This document shows, piece by piece, positions 55,055-64,000 of a DNA stretch of 64,000 bases (positions are counted from its first letter, which is position 1; each line of letters begins with the position of its first letter). The position numbers and the translations under genes are program-made. The notes below the pieces were generated by a model. It was given only the letters and a program-made list of their open reading frames with translations. It did no database searches and was not told where the DNA came from. The DNA comes from Lunatimonas sp. (GTDB lineage Bacteria > Bacteroidota > Bacteroidia > Cytophagales > Cyclobacteriaceae): contig NZ_JAFIEU010000012.1 of the NCBI RefSeq assembly GCF_020832325.1, forward strand, positions 47,720 through 111,719. Direction: 5' to 3'.

Positions 55055-57328
55055 TTATTTTCTAACCGGAGCGCTGATGACCCCCAGGTACCTTCCCATC
55101 CAATACGGAAGTAAATAGGTATCTCCTGCACTGAGCTCCGATCTTCTGTCGCCTGCGTCCAATTTGAATAGGTTTCGGTTATGCTTCAGTTCAGGCCGCT
55201 CGTCCGGAGGAAGCACCTCCGCCGTCAGCTGTCCCCAAAATCCAGGCTCCGTCATCAGCTCGATATCCTTCCGATGGCTGTTTTCGGTTTTATATTCGAT
55301 CATGTCCAGGGGAAATTCCTTCAGATGCCAGATGGACTCTTCCAGGTCAAATTCCTTCGCCCCCGTCATGGCATAGCAGAAATTCCAAAGTGCGTTCTTT
55401 TCTGGCCGCTCAAATTCCCAGTGATCTTTGATCGCTTCCCGGTATATCGGCTTTAGAGTATCGTGCAAGGCATACGGATACAGTCCCCAATAAGCCAGAA
55501 AGTACATTTCGTCGTCACTGTGGTTCCATTCCTCGGAAAGCATCTTGCTCCATGCATCTGCATCCTCGGGTGCCTGTGCGATTTGGCTGAAAGGTCGGGT
55601 CAGGTTTTCCAGATACCCGTGATTTCGGAGCAGGTCCTCTGCACTATGCTTGTAGATTTCCTTTCCGGTAAACTTGTAGGCAGCCTGCAAAAAAGCGATC
55701 AGGTTGGACGAATAGACTTTTCGGTCCCCGATCATGGTGCCAAACCGGTTGACGAATTCGGGATTCCACCTGCCCCAGAGGGAGGGTTTGCCATCCACAT
55801 CCACCAGGGTATAGTTATTGGCTACGATATAGCCCATCAGGTCGTCCAGCAGCGTGATGGCCCGGTTTCTCCAGTCTTCCTCATCGATATACTCCGCTAT
55901 CAGGATCAAGGCAAACATCTGCCCCACGGCCTGATCGCTGCTGGCAGAAGCCCTCCAATCCCACTCCGGATCTTCGGAGTGGTTCCAGCTGACGTTATTG
56001 TTATAGCCCTCATACCAATAATTTTCCACGTAATCCCGGTATTCCTTTCGGAATTCATGATAGCCGCTACGCTCGAAAGTCCTTCCAAAAAGGCCCGGAA
56101 TCTGGGTAATGTGATGCAACCTCTCCATGGCCTCAAAAGCCTCGTAGCAATTTTGCTTGGCCTCCTCGGATTGGGTAACCAAGTAGCGGAAAAGCTGACT
56201 CCCCAGGTACATCCCTGTCCAGAGATTGTCGCTGTCGGCGATGCTGTTTTGTGTGGTTGCCAACTGATGGTTTTGTAGACGACTTACGTTCGCATTGATG
56301 CCGTAGCGGATATGACGCTGCCTCACCTGTTTTTCAAACACCATGGCCTTGTCCTCCAGCGTCATTTCTTCAAAGACGATCTGACCCAATCCTCTGTCGG
56401 TAAGAATCAGCACCGACTGTTCAGGGCCCTTGGAGATATGAATGACCCGCTCCCCCGGAAGCCACCGCTCCCCATGGTAATAATTGAACTTCCCATCCTC
56501 TTTGAGCATAAATGCTCCTTTGGTAGATCCAAACCACAGCTTTCCGTCAATCTCTTGGATGGCAGTGAGTGCCGGCCAAGGCAATTTAGCGTTAAGAGGT
56601 CGAGTCACTTTGCCTAAGGCATCGACCACCACATATCCTTCCTCAGTGCCCAAAGCGATTTCCCCGGAAGCCATCAAATCAAAGGCTGTCAGCCCCACAC
56701 CGGAATAAACCTGCCGTTGCGCTCCTGCATTTTCCGAGATCCGGTAGAGGGCAGTGGAAGTCAGCACATAAAACTGGCCGGTTTTCGAATCGTACTTGCT
56801 GTCCAAAACAGGCGATTCGACCTGGCCTGAGAATTGTGTTTTTGAATCCCGGATCAAGTTATAGGAATTTCCTGTGGCGATCAGAAAAGAAAAGTCCTTG
56901 CCGCCTGCCAACACATCGGCTTGCGAAATTTGATGCCTGGAAAACAATTTTCCGGCCCAGGCATTGCTAAATACTGCTTCATCATCCAGATAGACAAACT
57001 GATTTTGGTACAGGATGAAATCAGCAACCTTTTTGTCAAGCATGGGCCGGTACCGGATGTCCGGATCCATGGTGCCGGGGTATTGAAAATGCCCGTTGAC
57101 GGGATTCATCAAGCCTTTGGAAGTCAGGATTTGGATGATCTCATTTCTATCGACAAAAACCTTTTTGAACGTTAACTGCTCATCATCCGAATAAAATTTG
57201 ACCGCAAAATCCTGTTGGTAGGCCACATCCTGATAAACCGAAAGGGATTCCGTTTCCTGTCCTGCTTTTTCCCCGCAGGAGAATAGTTGTAAGACAACAA
57301 AAGGAAGGAGGTACACTAATTTCTTCAT
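55055..57328 (-). CDS. Large lipoprotein, propeller-like plus helical-barrel-like, unknown function
   Basis: 757 residues from ATG 57328, which yields a lipoprotein signal KLVYLLPFVVLQLFSC with lipobox LFSC; a GTG 99 bp upstream is less likely. The first ~330 residues show repeated short beta segments with W/F-G patterns (ALGTEEGYVVVD, KLWFGSTKGAFML), suggesting a propeller. The rest is helical with many Trp and His residues (WNHSEDPEWDWRASASSDQA, LWGRWNPEFVNRFGTM), like alpha/alpha-barrel glycan-active enzymes. No family is named. It is next to two glycoside-hydrolase-like genes and likely acts on the same glycan. Confidence 0.75.
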   Translation of the reverse strand: MKKLVYLLPFVVLQLFSCGEKAGQETESLSVYQDVAYQQDFAVKFYSDDEQLTFKKVFVDRNEIIQILTSKGLMNPVNGHFQYPGTMDPDIRYRPMLDKKVADFILYQNQFVYLDDEAVFSNAWAGKLFSRHQISQADVLAGGKDFSFLIATGNSYNLIRDSKTQFSGQVESPVLDSKYDSKTGQFYVLTSTALYRISENAGAQRQVYSGVGLTAFDLMASGEIALGTEEGYVVVDALGKVTRPLNAKLPWPALTAIQEIDGKLWFGSTKGAFMLKEDGKFNYYHGERWLPGERVIHISKGPEQSVLILTDRGLGQIVFEEMTLEDKAMVFEKQVRQRHIRYGINANVSRLQNHQLATTQNSIADSDNLWTGMYLGSQLFRYLVTQSEEAKQNCYEAFEAMERLHHITQIPGLFGRTFERSGYHEFRKEYRDYVENYWYEGYNNNVSWNHSEDPEWDWRASASSDQAVGQMFALILIAEYIDEEDWRNRAITLLDDLMGYIVANNYTLVDVDGKPSLWGRWNPEFVNRFGTMIGDRKVYSSNLIAFLQAAYKFTGKEIYKHSAEDLLRNHGYLENLTRPFSQIAQAPEDADAWSKMLSEEWNHSDDEMYFLAYWGLYPYALHDTLKPIYREAIKDHWEFERPEKNALWNFCYAMTGAKEFDLEESIWHLKEFPLDMIEYKTENSHRKDIELMTEPGFWGQLTAEVLPPDERPELKHNRNLFKLDAGDRRSELSAGDTYLLPYWMGRYLGVISAPVRK

Positions 57329-57408
57329 GGCGTTGGACGGGGGATAGCTTGCATTTCTAAGGGTCCTGAAATGAACATCCAGGATGGGGTTCGTATGGGA
57401 ACTAGGAA

Positions 57409-59736
57409 TTACCGTTTGATCAGCCACACATCGGATACTCTGGAGTAATCTCTCCAGCGGATATGAGACTCTTCGGGACGGTCAAAACTTACCGTGATTT
57501 TACCGTCACCGACCACATCCCTGGGCACGATAAATTCCTTCATTCCGCCCAATTCCTTTTCATACACCAAAGGTTCCAAACGCCTGCCATCTATCCGTAT
57601 TAAGGCCTCCCCAAAACCGGTCACCCGAATCAGATAGCGGGCATTGGGGTCCAGATCGTCATATTTCAGAATTGGCTCGACCTGGTAGGTTTGGGAAGAA
57701 AGTCTCCACCGGCTATAGCCACTGTCCCACCATCCAAAATCCACGGCATCATATACTGTAGTGGTGACATGAGGGCTTTTGGCGATATTGGATACGTCGT
57801 CGTAATAGCCACCTTCGCCCGGATTTTCCCAGTTGGCGATAAATTCCAGCCTATCTTGCTTTTGTTGTTCTGAATCCAGCTTGCGAATGCCTTCAAACTG
57901 GTCTGCCAGCCACCACCTGTTGTTGAGGGGATAATCTACAAAATCCAGGATGCATCCCCTTTGGGAATTGCTCGCCTGGAACTTGTCTACACTGGTCTGC
58001 AGGCCAATAGACGTAAACAGGGCGTGGGCATAGTCCTCGATTTTCTTTCTGGATTCCCGCTGAATAGGCTGGGAATCCGCCAGGTTGACCAGTTCCAACG
58101 CCCGATCCATGGCGGCTTCTACCCCAAGTGTTGGATATTGGAGTAGGACCTTATTGGCTTGCTTTTCTAGGTCGGTTTCGTAGATTTTTCGCTGACGCAC
58201 ATAGGCATCGTAGTAAGCCCTCATCACCAGCATCTGCCACCTCCAGTTGCCGGCAAGCTGGGGATTGCCCGATTCCAGGTTTTTCCAATAGGCCAGGGTT
58301 GGCTCTATACTCCCGTTGTCTATGATGGAACCGTCCCAGTTTTTTTCCAAACCCAAAATTCCCTCGGCAGCTTTTCTATCCAAGCTGGCATCAAAGAAAT
58401 ACCGGGAATACTCAGTGAGAATATCCAAGATGTTCTTGTCCGGATCCCAACCTCTTTGGCTCCAAATAACTTTATTTACATCGTCATGAGCCCCATCCGA
58501 GTAGGAAACAAAACCGTCTGTAAAAGGAGCATATTTGTTGTGAACCTGTCCATAGAACACCGGCATCGGGTTGATCCCCTCCCGACCAATGGTCAGGGCA
58601 AAAGCTTGGTCAAAATTTGGTACCGGGTAGTCACACCGCACATTGTGCGTGATATCGGGATAGTGCCTGTGCTTATACTGCTTGGGAAGCCTGAAGCGGG
58701 TCTCTGCAATCGGAGGACTACTGGGCCCCGACACTACGCCCCGAAGCCAGGTCGGTTGGTGTTGATCCAAATAGTGGTAAAAGTAATCCACCTGCTCCTG
58801 ACTAAATCCCTGAAGGGAAATCCAGATGCCTGCGTTGGGATGGTATTTGATCAGCCGCGCATGCAGATCCCTGAGAAACGGCATAACCTCCCTAGGATGA
58901 TTATGTCCGGGGTCTCCGCCCGGGAAAAAGATATTGTCCAGCCTGGGCACTTTGGGGTAATTGGCCTCGTGGATGTCCAGTTCTTTGGCCCGAATCGCCG
59001 GATCGCTCAAGTCCACGGTGGCCGGAGTCCAAATCCAGTATTCGATATCGTACTTCTCACAGATCTCACTCATCTTCACGTTCATCTCCTCTCGGGAGAT
59101 TTTGAAATGTGGACTGTTGTCCTGGCCTCCGTCCGGAGGAATGTTTTCGATGGCATTGGTGCCAAACAGTACCAGATCACGGATATATTGATCGTATTGC
59201 GCCACCGACCAAGCATCGTAGGAATTGGCTATATTTCGGTAACCGATTTGATGTCCTCGCAGGGAGTATTTCGGTGCAGAGGCGAAGTCGAGTTTGTCGT
59301 CAATCAAAAACTGTCCTTTGCCCAAAGTGGCGGTTCGGAGCAATTCTCCAATTCCGAAGATCACTGCTCTGGAATCTGCCCCGATAATCCAAAGGACATT
59401 GTCCTCCCAGACTATCCGGTAACCTTCCGGCTGCATTTCAGGCGAATTACTTCCCTTGGATTTCGGGAGGTTTTTCCCTTCCAATTGGGCCGAAGATGAT
59501 AAGGCAAGTGCGATCGTATATTTCCCGGCTGCATTCCAATTCTCAATCGGTCTTACGCTTAGTTTGCTTCGCTTTCCGATTTCTTCCCGCAAAATCTCCA
59601 GTGCCGAAGCCCGGACCTGGGATTTGATATCCGTGGATATAAGGAGGTTTACGTTGGATAAATTGATAGATTCCGCAGATGCGGTTAATCGGAAAAGAAA
59701 CAAGCAACAAAAGAGTAAGGCGATTTGTATTCTCAT
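57409..59736 (-). CDS. Secreted glycoside-hydrolase-like protein (GH67/GH20-type N-domain)
   Basis: 775 residues from ATG 59736 (signal peptide MRIQIALLFCCLFLFRLTAS); the frame extends to 59796. After an alpha-glucuronidase/hexosaminidase-type N-terminal domain (about 20-150) comes a probable TIM barrel with YSLRGHQIGYRN, FGTNAIENIPPDGGQD and YWIWTPATVD, then a helical region and a C-terminal beta domain with NPGEGGYYDD and LDPNARYLIRVTGFG. Acidic catalytic residues cannot be assigned with confidence. Paralogue of the divergent gene at 60011. Upstream of the lipoprotein gene by 80 bp. Confidence 0.8.
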   Translation of the reverse strand: MRIQIALLFCCLFLFRLTASAESINLSNVNLLISTDIKSQVRASALEILREEIGKRSKLSVRPIENWNAAGKYTIALALSSSAQLEGKNLPKSKGSNSPEMQPEGYRIVWEDNVLWIIGADSRAVIFGIGELLRTATLGKGQFLIDDKLDFASAPKYSLRGHQIGYRNIANSYDAWSVAQYDQYIRDLVLFGTNAIENIPPDGGQDNSPHFKISREEMNVKMSEICEKYDIEYWIWTPATVDLSDPAIRAKELDIHEANYPKVPRLDNIFFPGGDPGHNHPREVMPFLRDLHARLIKYHPNAGIWISLQGFSQEQVDYFYHYLDQHQPTWLRGVVSGPSSPPIAETRFRLPKQYKHRHYPDITHNVRCDYPVPNFDQAFALTIGREGINPMPVFYGQVHNKYAPFTDGFVSYSDGAHDDVNKVIWSQRGWDPDKNILDILTEYSRYFFDASLDRKAAEGILGLEKNWDGSIIDNGSIEPTLAYWKNLESGNPQLAGNWRWQMLVMRAYYDAYVRQRKIYETDLEKQANKVLLQYPTLGVEAAMDRALELVNLADSQPIQRESRKKIEDYAHALFTSIGLQTSVDKFQASNSQRGCILDFVDYPLNNRWWLADQFEGIRKLDSEQQKQDRLEFIANWENPGEGGYYDDVSNIAKSPHVTTTVYDAVDFGWWDSGYSRWRLSSQTYQVEPILKYDDLDPNARYLIRVTGFGEALIRIDGRRLEPLVYEKELGGMKEFIVPRDVVGDGKITVSFDRPEESHIRWRDYSRVSDVWLIKR

Positions 59737-60010
59737 GGACAATGTGGCTGACAGAATGATTGGATTTCGGTAGAGTGATTTTTCAATTTCTCCCACACAA
59801 TACTCGCTGTTTCGGAATTTGGGCTATCCAATAGCCTGTACGTACCGAAGCACAGTATGTTAGGTAGAAATTTCAGTGCTTCATTTATCCCCTTGAAACG
59901 CCCTTCAACATACACGAATCCATATACCCAACGTCAACCTGCCGGACAATTCCCAACCCTTGGAAATTCCAATCCAATTATTGGGGAAGCCACGTAACCC
60001 AATCTTGTGA

Positions 60011-62632
60011 ATGAAAAATCTGTTGAATATTCTACTTCTTTTCCTTTTGATGGGACTTCCAACTGCCCGACTTTGGGCCGAAACCCTACCTACTCTTGAG
60101 TTCAGTCAGGTAAGCATCGTGTTGGGTAATGAGTCAGGAAGTGTTGAAAAACGGGTGGCAGCATTGCTCAGAAGCCGGATACTCGATAAATCGAATATCC
60201 AAATTTCAATCACGCAGGAAGATCCTGGCACTACGACAAATGGCCTGGTCGTCCTATTGGGAAGGCCGGAGTATCATTCCTCCATCAAGGCTCAATTCGA
60301 CCAAAACAGGATTCCTGTATTGACCGACTTGGCTCCCGGGAACGAAGGTTTTTTGCTCAAGCAACTGGGCCCTAAACTGCTTATTGCAGCCGGCATAGAC
60401 GACCGGGGCTGCCTCTATGCGGTGGGGGAACTGCTCCGGCAGCTTCAGTTTGGAATGGATTTTATCAGAATCCCTGCTTCCCTACACATTCGCACAGCTC
60501 CGGCTTTTGAAATCCGGGGGACACAGTTTGGGCAGAGCGGAGTGGCAAAAAGCTTGGCGAAAGTCCGAGACTGGACCGATACCGAGACCCAGCGGGTAAT
60601 TCTTGATTATGCACTTGCCGGAGCAAATACCTTCAGCGTAGATAAGGGGCCGATGGTTGATTTCATTCAGTCCTTTGGTCTGATGACCCAGGGAGGATTT
60701 GGGGCCAATACTGCGCCTGAAGTCAAAAATCCGGTTTGGAAGGCGTTCGAATCCATCGGCAGGGAAGGCTACGTCTGCCCCTCCGTGCCTGCGGCCAGGG
60801 AATACATGCTTCAAAAGTTTGAGGAATTTGCCAAGGCAAGCCCCTCCTTCGACCTGCTCAAATTCCATGGAGGCGATGGAGGCGGATGCGAGTGTGACCG
60901 CTGCGATCCCTATGGACTGACGTTTATACAGTTAGTAGAGGACATGGCGCATTTATTCCACCAATACCATCCCCAGGCAAAGATTTACTTCACCAATCAG
61001 AAGTTTGACAATGCAGACGATCAGGCCATCTTCCACTACCTCCGGGAAAAACCCAGGGACTGGCTATGGGCCTGGGGCTATGGCCCGGGTTCGGATGCGA
61101 CCACTTGGCAGCCTGGACACCGCCAGACACATCGCATGGATTTGTTCCGATATCCGGGATTTGGACCCTATGGGTTGTATCCCCAAGAGATCAACCGGCA
61201 AATGCCACCGCAGCACAGGCTCTTGTACTACAACGAACTCACCCACTGGAAATACGCCCAACATGCCTACATTCAGATGTATCCCCGTGCCGACAAAAAC
61301 GGCGACCTGCCGCCCCATTGGGGCCATGACATTTATGAGCGCCGACCCGATCAATACCTGACTCAAGTTTATAACCGGCTGACTTTCTACGCCTGGCCCA
61401 AACACTACTATCGGGTGTTCCATGATCTGATGCGTCATGGAATCGGAGACATCACCCATTCATCCGGCAATCACGATCACTTCAATCAATGGATGTGGCA
61501 GCGATTGCTGTGGAATCCAAGAGCCTCGGTAGAGCAGGTGGTAGCCGAATATGCCAAAAACTGGTTTGGTCCCGAAGCAGCTCCGCAGATGGCCAAGGCG
61601 ATTTTCCAGCTGGAAGAAAACCTGGAAGAAATCCCCGGTAAACCGCTGCCAGAAAAAGAAGGCATCCTGTCTTACTACCAGCTGGTAACCGAAGCCGGCA
61701 AGGTGATGCCCGAAAATTGGAAGAATGAAAACTGGCTCCGGAGAGTGTACCTGCAAAAAGGTGCGTTGGATCGCTACACCCAGCTAATGGTCAATCAACA
61801 ATTGAACCTGCAAAAAGAAATCGAGGAGTTGCTACGAAGCCATCTGAAAAACGGAGTTACAAATTCGGTACTACATCAGGCTTTGCAAAAATTGAAAGCT
61901 ATGCACGACGAAAGCCCCGAGATGGTGGCTTTGAAGTCGTTGGCTTCTCAGCTGGGAGAAGAAAGCAATACCCTATTTGGTACCCGAAGCGAAGGACTTT
62001 ACAACTTGGAGCACGATTTTATCGGTTTGGGGTGGCTGGATCGTCAGCTTCGCCGGGCTTTAACAGCAGAAGGAAAACAACGAGAGGAGCTTCTGTTCCT
62101 GATCACGGATTATGACAATCCCGGAGAAGGCGGACAGTACGACAATCTCGGCACTGCCAATCATGCCCCCAACGTCGTTTTTGGCTATCCTTATGACCAT
62201 GGGCAACCTTATGTGCCGCAGATGCTTTCCGAGGGCAATCGCCCCAGTCAGCGATCCATGCACTTCACCCAAGACGAGTCTCAGGGGGTTACCCTACACT
62301 ACCGCGATCTCGATCCCGATGCCCGATACAAAATCCGATTTACCTTGGTGCGTCCTTGGTATCAGGAGCGCTATGCCATGCGGATGAACCAGAAATTCCA
62401 AACCATCTTTGCAGATGATCAGGTACTGGCCCAAGACCTGGAACTCCCGCTGCAGATGAGCGATCACTTTACCTTTGAAATTCCTGCAAACCTGACCAAA
62501 GACGGAGAGCTCGTCATCCGGTTTCAGAAAGCTGCCGATGTGGCCAATGGTGACCGGGTCACCGTGGAGCAATGGCGCAACTCGGGGGGATGGGGAACCT
62601 TGGTATCTGAGGTATGGCTGATTCGGAAATAG
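60011..62632 (+). CDS. Secreted glycoside-hydrolase-like protein, paralogue
   Basis: 873 residues with signal peptide LLNILLLFLLMGLPTARLWA. Same layout as the divergent gene: N-terminal alpha/beta domain ending YAVGELLRQLQFGMDF, a barrel beginning FEIRGTQFGQSG, and a C-terminal region with NPGEGGQYDN and LDPDARYKIRFTLV. It differs by a CxCxxC cluster in GGDGGGCECDRCDPYG, which may bind metal or form disulfides. The HGIGDITHSSGNHDHFNQWM stretch is histidine-rich. Substrate unknown; the pair suggests action on an unusual uronic-acid- or hexosamine-type glycan. Confidence 0.8.
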   Translation: MKNLLNILLLFLLMGLPTARLWAETLPTLEFSQVSIVLGNESGSVEKRVAALLRSRILDKSNIQISITQEDPGTTTNGLVVLLGRPEYHSSIKAQFDQNRIPVLTDLAPGNEGFLLKQLGPKLLIAAGIDDRGCLYAVGELLRQLQFGMDFIRIPASLHIRTAPAFEIRGTQFGQSGVAKSLAKVRDWTDTETQRVILDYALAGANTFSVDKGPMVDFIQSFGLMTQGGFGANTAPEVKNPVWKAFESIGREGYVCPSVPAAREYMLQKFEEFAKASPSFDLLKFHGGDGGGCECDRCDPYGLTFIQLVEDMAHLFHQYHPQAKIYFTNQKFDNADDQAIFHYLREKPRDWLWAWGYGPGSDATTWQPGHRQTHRMDLFRYPGFGPYGLYPQEINRQMPPQHRLLYYNELTHWKYAQHAYIQMYPRADKNGDLPPHWGHDIYERRPDQYLTQVYNRLTFYAWPKHYYRVFHDLMRHGIGDITHSSGNHDHFNQWMWQRLLWNPRASVEQVVAEYAKNWFGPEAAPQMAKAIFQLEENLEEIPGKPLPEKEGILSYYQLVTEAGKVMPENWKNENWLRRVYLQKGALDRYTQLMVNQQLNLQKEIEELLRSHLKNGVTNSVLHQALQKLKAMHDESPEMVALKSLASQLGEESNTLFGTRSEGLYNLEHDFIGLGWLDRQLRRALTAEGKQREELLFLITDYDNPGEGGQYDNLGTANHAPNVVFGYPYDHGQPYVPQMLSEGNRPSQRSMHFTQDESQGVTLHYRDLDPDARYKIRFTLVRPWYQERYAMRMNQKFQTIFADDQVLAQDLELPLQMSDHFTFEIPANLTKDGELVIRFQKAADVANGDRVTVEQWRNSGGWGTLVSEVWLIRK

Positions 62633-62683
62633 AAACAGGCAGAAGAACATCGGCTCTTTCCTCACCGTCCTATCCCATCTTTA

Positions 62684-62737
62684 CTTGCAATAATCAGCGT
62701 GTTTCTTGCAATTACAAATTGGTTTGGATACTTGGGG
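62684..62737 (-). repeat. Direct repeat flanking toxin-antitoxin pair, copy 1
   Basis: Imperfect ~55-bp repeat shared with 63487-63543: blocks AATCA, GTGT, CAATTACAAA and TTTGGATAC in the same order and spacing. Confidence 0.6.
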
Positions 62738-62743
62738 GCTTTT

Positions 62744-63070
62744 TTAATCAATAAATTTCAGTAGCGCTTTGATCTGACTATCAGAGATATTCTCCTTGTC
62801 GGACTTGTCGTAGATGGAAAGCATAAAGACAGTGTTTTCAGCCACATAGAAATGAGTGATCACCCTTGCCCCTCCGGATTTTCCTTTCCCTTTTGAAGCA
62901 ATGATGAGGCGTATTTTGTAGCAGTTATTCCCGAGAGCTGTTCCTAAAGTGGGATCAATGGAAAGTTGCCTGCCGAGTTCCGCTAGTTCGTCTTTAAGTG
63001 AAGGGTATTTTTTATTAAGCTTTTTGGCCGCCTTGCGGAAAGGAGCAATGGTATCTACCTTATAACTCAT
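62744..63070 (-). CDS. RelE/ParE-type toxin
   Basis: 108 residues with the RelE-fold pattern: N-terminal helices APFRKAAKKLNKKYPSLKDE, then strands NCYKIRLIIASKGKGKSGGA, RVITHFYV and FMLSIYDK, and a C-terminal helix. The central KIRL...KGKSGGARV resembles the HigB/RelE subgroup often paired with short antitoxins. It overlaps the antitoxin gene by 11 bp and is second in order. Confidence 0.85.
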   Translation of the reverse strand: MSYKVDTIAPFRKAAKKLNKKYPSLKDELAELGRQLSIDPTLGTALGNNCYKIRLIIASKGKGKSGGARVITHFYVAENTVFMLSIYDKSDKENISDSQIKALLKFID

Positions 63071-63266
63071 TAAGAAATTCGCTTAACGGTTGTGCCTTTT
63101 TCTTTCCGGCCTTGATCTGGTTAACTTCCTCTATCGCTTCCCTCAATCCTTCCAGCACTTCAGCTTTGTGAGGAGAAAGCGGCTTTGCCTTCACAAACTT
63201 GAAGTTGCTGAGCAGTTCCATGATGAAAGCTGCTTTATCGTCGTTTATGTCCAATAATACCTTCAT
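63060..63266 (-). CDS. Antitoxin of RelE-type toxin
   Basis: 68 residues, beginning MKVLLDINDDKAAFIMELL and continuing with a helical stretch KAEVLEGLREAIEEVNQIK. A short strand then helices is typical of the small antitoxins encoded just upstream of this toxin group in Bacteroidota. A relic of the same kind of protein is at 54854-54946. Confidence 0.8.
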   Translation of the reverse strand: MKVLLDINDDKAAFIMELLSNFKFVKAKPLSPHKAEVLEGLREAIEEVNQIKAGKKKAQPLSEFLNEL

Positions 63267-63486
63267 TTTTTTTTGAGTTATTAAGTAAATATTGTTTTGA
63301 CTTTTACGTTCTGGATCACGTTATCGGTGAGAAAGAACAAGGACTTTTTGTTCTCTAGTCTCGCCGTTTAATATCGCCATTCCACACAGTTAACTCTTTG
63401 TCCTAGCTGGAAAGTTCACCTTCGTCTATTACGGAATACAACCGTACGGGTGGGATTGAAAATACGCTGTCTTTTCTCTCGTATTT

Positions 63487-63543
63487 CATTGCAAGATAAT
63501 CAAAGTGTGTCTTCCAATTACAAAATAATTTGGATACGAGGGT
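63487..63543 (-). repeat. Direct repeat flanking toxin-antitoxin pair, copy 2
   Basis: Partner of 62684-62737. Next to it is a short hairpin GTGTAGTT-GCA-AACTACAC at 63542-63560. Confidence 0.6.
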
Positions 63544-63584
63544 GTAGTTGCAAACTACACCTCTAGTCAGGGGGCGGTGAAGAA

Positions 63585-63967
63585 CGTCATTGCGATCGAC
63601 GCAGGAGCGAAGCAATTTCGTTTTTTGTTGAATCGTCGATCTGTCGAATCGTTGGACCGAGCTGTTTACCATCTCGATCTTAAGCCTGTCTCATATCTTA
63701 CCTCTTAAGTCTTACCTCTTCAATGGGGATTGTTTCGTTGCAGCCCGTCATTGCGAGTGACGCAGGAGCGAAGCAATCTCAATTCGGGGGTTCAGGCGGC
63801 AATATAGGATCGAAAGTTTCGCGAGTCTGACGTCTTATGTCTTAAATCTTACGTCTGGACAAGGAGATTGCTTCGGCTTGATACTACTTATCAACCTATT
63901 GAACGATTCCGATTGTATCCTACTCCGTATCTGAATTACTTCATATCTTCAAGCCTCGCAATGACGG
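63585..63967. repeat. Dispersed CGTCATTGCGA...GCAAT repeats
   Basis: Forward copies at 63585-63616 (CGTCATTGCGATCGACGC then AGGAGCGAAGCAAT) and 63746-63780 (CGTCATTGCGAGTGACGC then AGGAGCGAAGCAATCTC). An inverted form starts GAGATTGCTTCGG at 63864 and ends CTCGCAATGACGGG at 63967, with a longer centre. Repeats of this type are common between genes in Bacteroidota. Confidence 0.65.
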
Positions 63968-64000
63968 GGAGTGCATTGGCTTAGATTGGGGTCGCTTCGA

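Larger units (their letters stand above)
63267..64000. other. Gene-free repeat-rich end of window
   Basis: No supported gene to the window end; it holds the direct repeat, the hairpin and the CGTCATTGCGA repeats listed separately. A minus-strand frame at 63403-63672 runs through these repeats and is not credited. Confidence 0.55.

Noticed and set aside
55463..56278. 271-codon plus-strand frame
   Set aside because: Antisense shadow of the large lipoprotein gene.
58456..59499. 347-codon plus-strand frame
   Set aside because: Antisense to the glycoside-hydrolase-like gene, which has a signal peptide and a paralogue.

Overview
The window is a chromosomal segment of a Bacteroidota bacterium, most likely order Cytophagales (Cyclobacteriaceae-like). 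The basis is a type IX secretion gene (porQ), promoters of the Bacteroidota TTTG-N20-TAnnTTTG form, a one-cysteine L32, a short leuA, and planctomycete-type DUF1549/DUF1553 plus DUF1501 genes. No rRNA, tRNA, integrase or CRISPR array was seen.

1-30.6 kb is a dense housekeeping backbone. It holds ilvE (cut by the window start), prfB with its programmed +1 frameshift, an MFS transporter, hslU, porQ, lon, rseP-dxr, an HtrA protease, a HIT protein, a large hybrid histidine kinase, greA, a serA-like dehydrogenase, mgtE-rsmA, pdxA, DUF177-rpmF, a helical protein, leuA, and a fatty-acid/translation run fabH-efp-accB-accC. Several clear terminators separate the units.

30.8-39.5 kb holds a secreted redox block: a PSCyt1/DUF1549/DUF1553 lipoprotein, a DUF1501 protein and a membrane cytochrome/LRR/chitobiase-like protein. 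Convergent to them lies an isoquinoline-1-oxidoreductase-like pair whose large subunit is frameshifted at a C9 run. The promoter-proximal gene of that pair and the gene at 1418 are both preceded by the same ~100-bp leader repeat.

39.9-41.5 kb is the most novel locus. A 31-codon ORF ending in a C-terminal cysteine is followed by a strong terminator hairpin, an isoprenoid-synthase-fold (ComQ-like) protein and an isoprenylcysteine carboxyl methyltransferase-like protein. Together they suggest a ribosomal peptide that is S-prenylated and carboxyl-methylated, resembling yeast a-factor. 41.6-45.2 kb carries an SPFH/ribbon-helix-helix operon, a HAD phosphatase and a DUF2461 protein.

45.3-53.8 kb is an AT-rich accessory island with every gene on the minus strand. 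It holds a chimeric nucleotidyltransferase/PIN remnant, HigA with a broken HigB, HepT-MntA, a tandem RNase H protein, an orphan ORF and a DUF4062/AlbA_2-ATPase pair. Long repeats and imperfect inverted repeats between the modules look like recombination sites of a gene-cassette (integron-like) array. 53.8-55.0 kb is non-coding with short palindromes and an antitoxin relic. 55.1-62.6 kb is a divergent cluster of three large exported proteins, two of them paralogous glycoside-hydrolase-like proteins. The window ends with another toxin-antitoxin pair flanked by direct repeats, then repeat-rich intergenic DNA.
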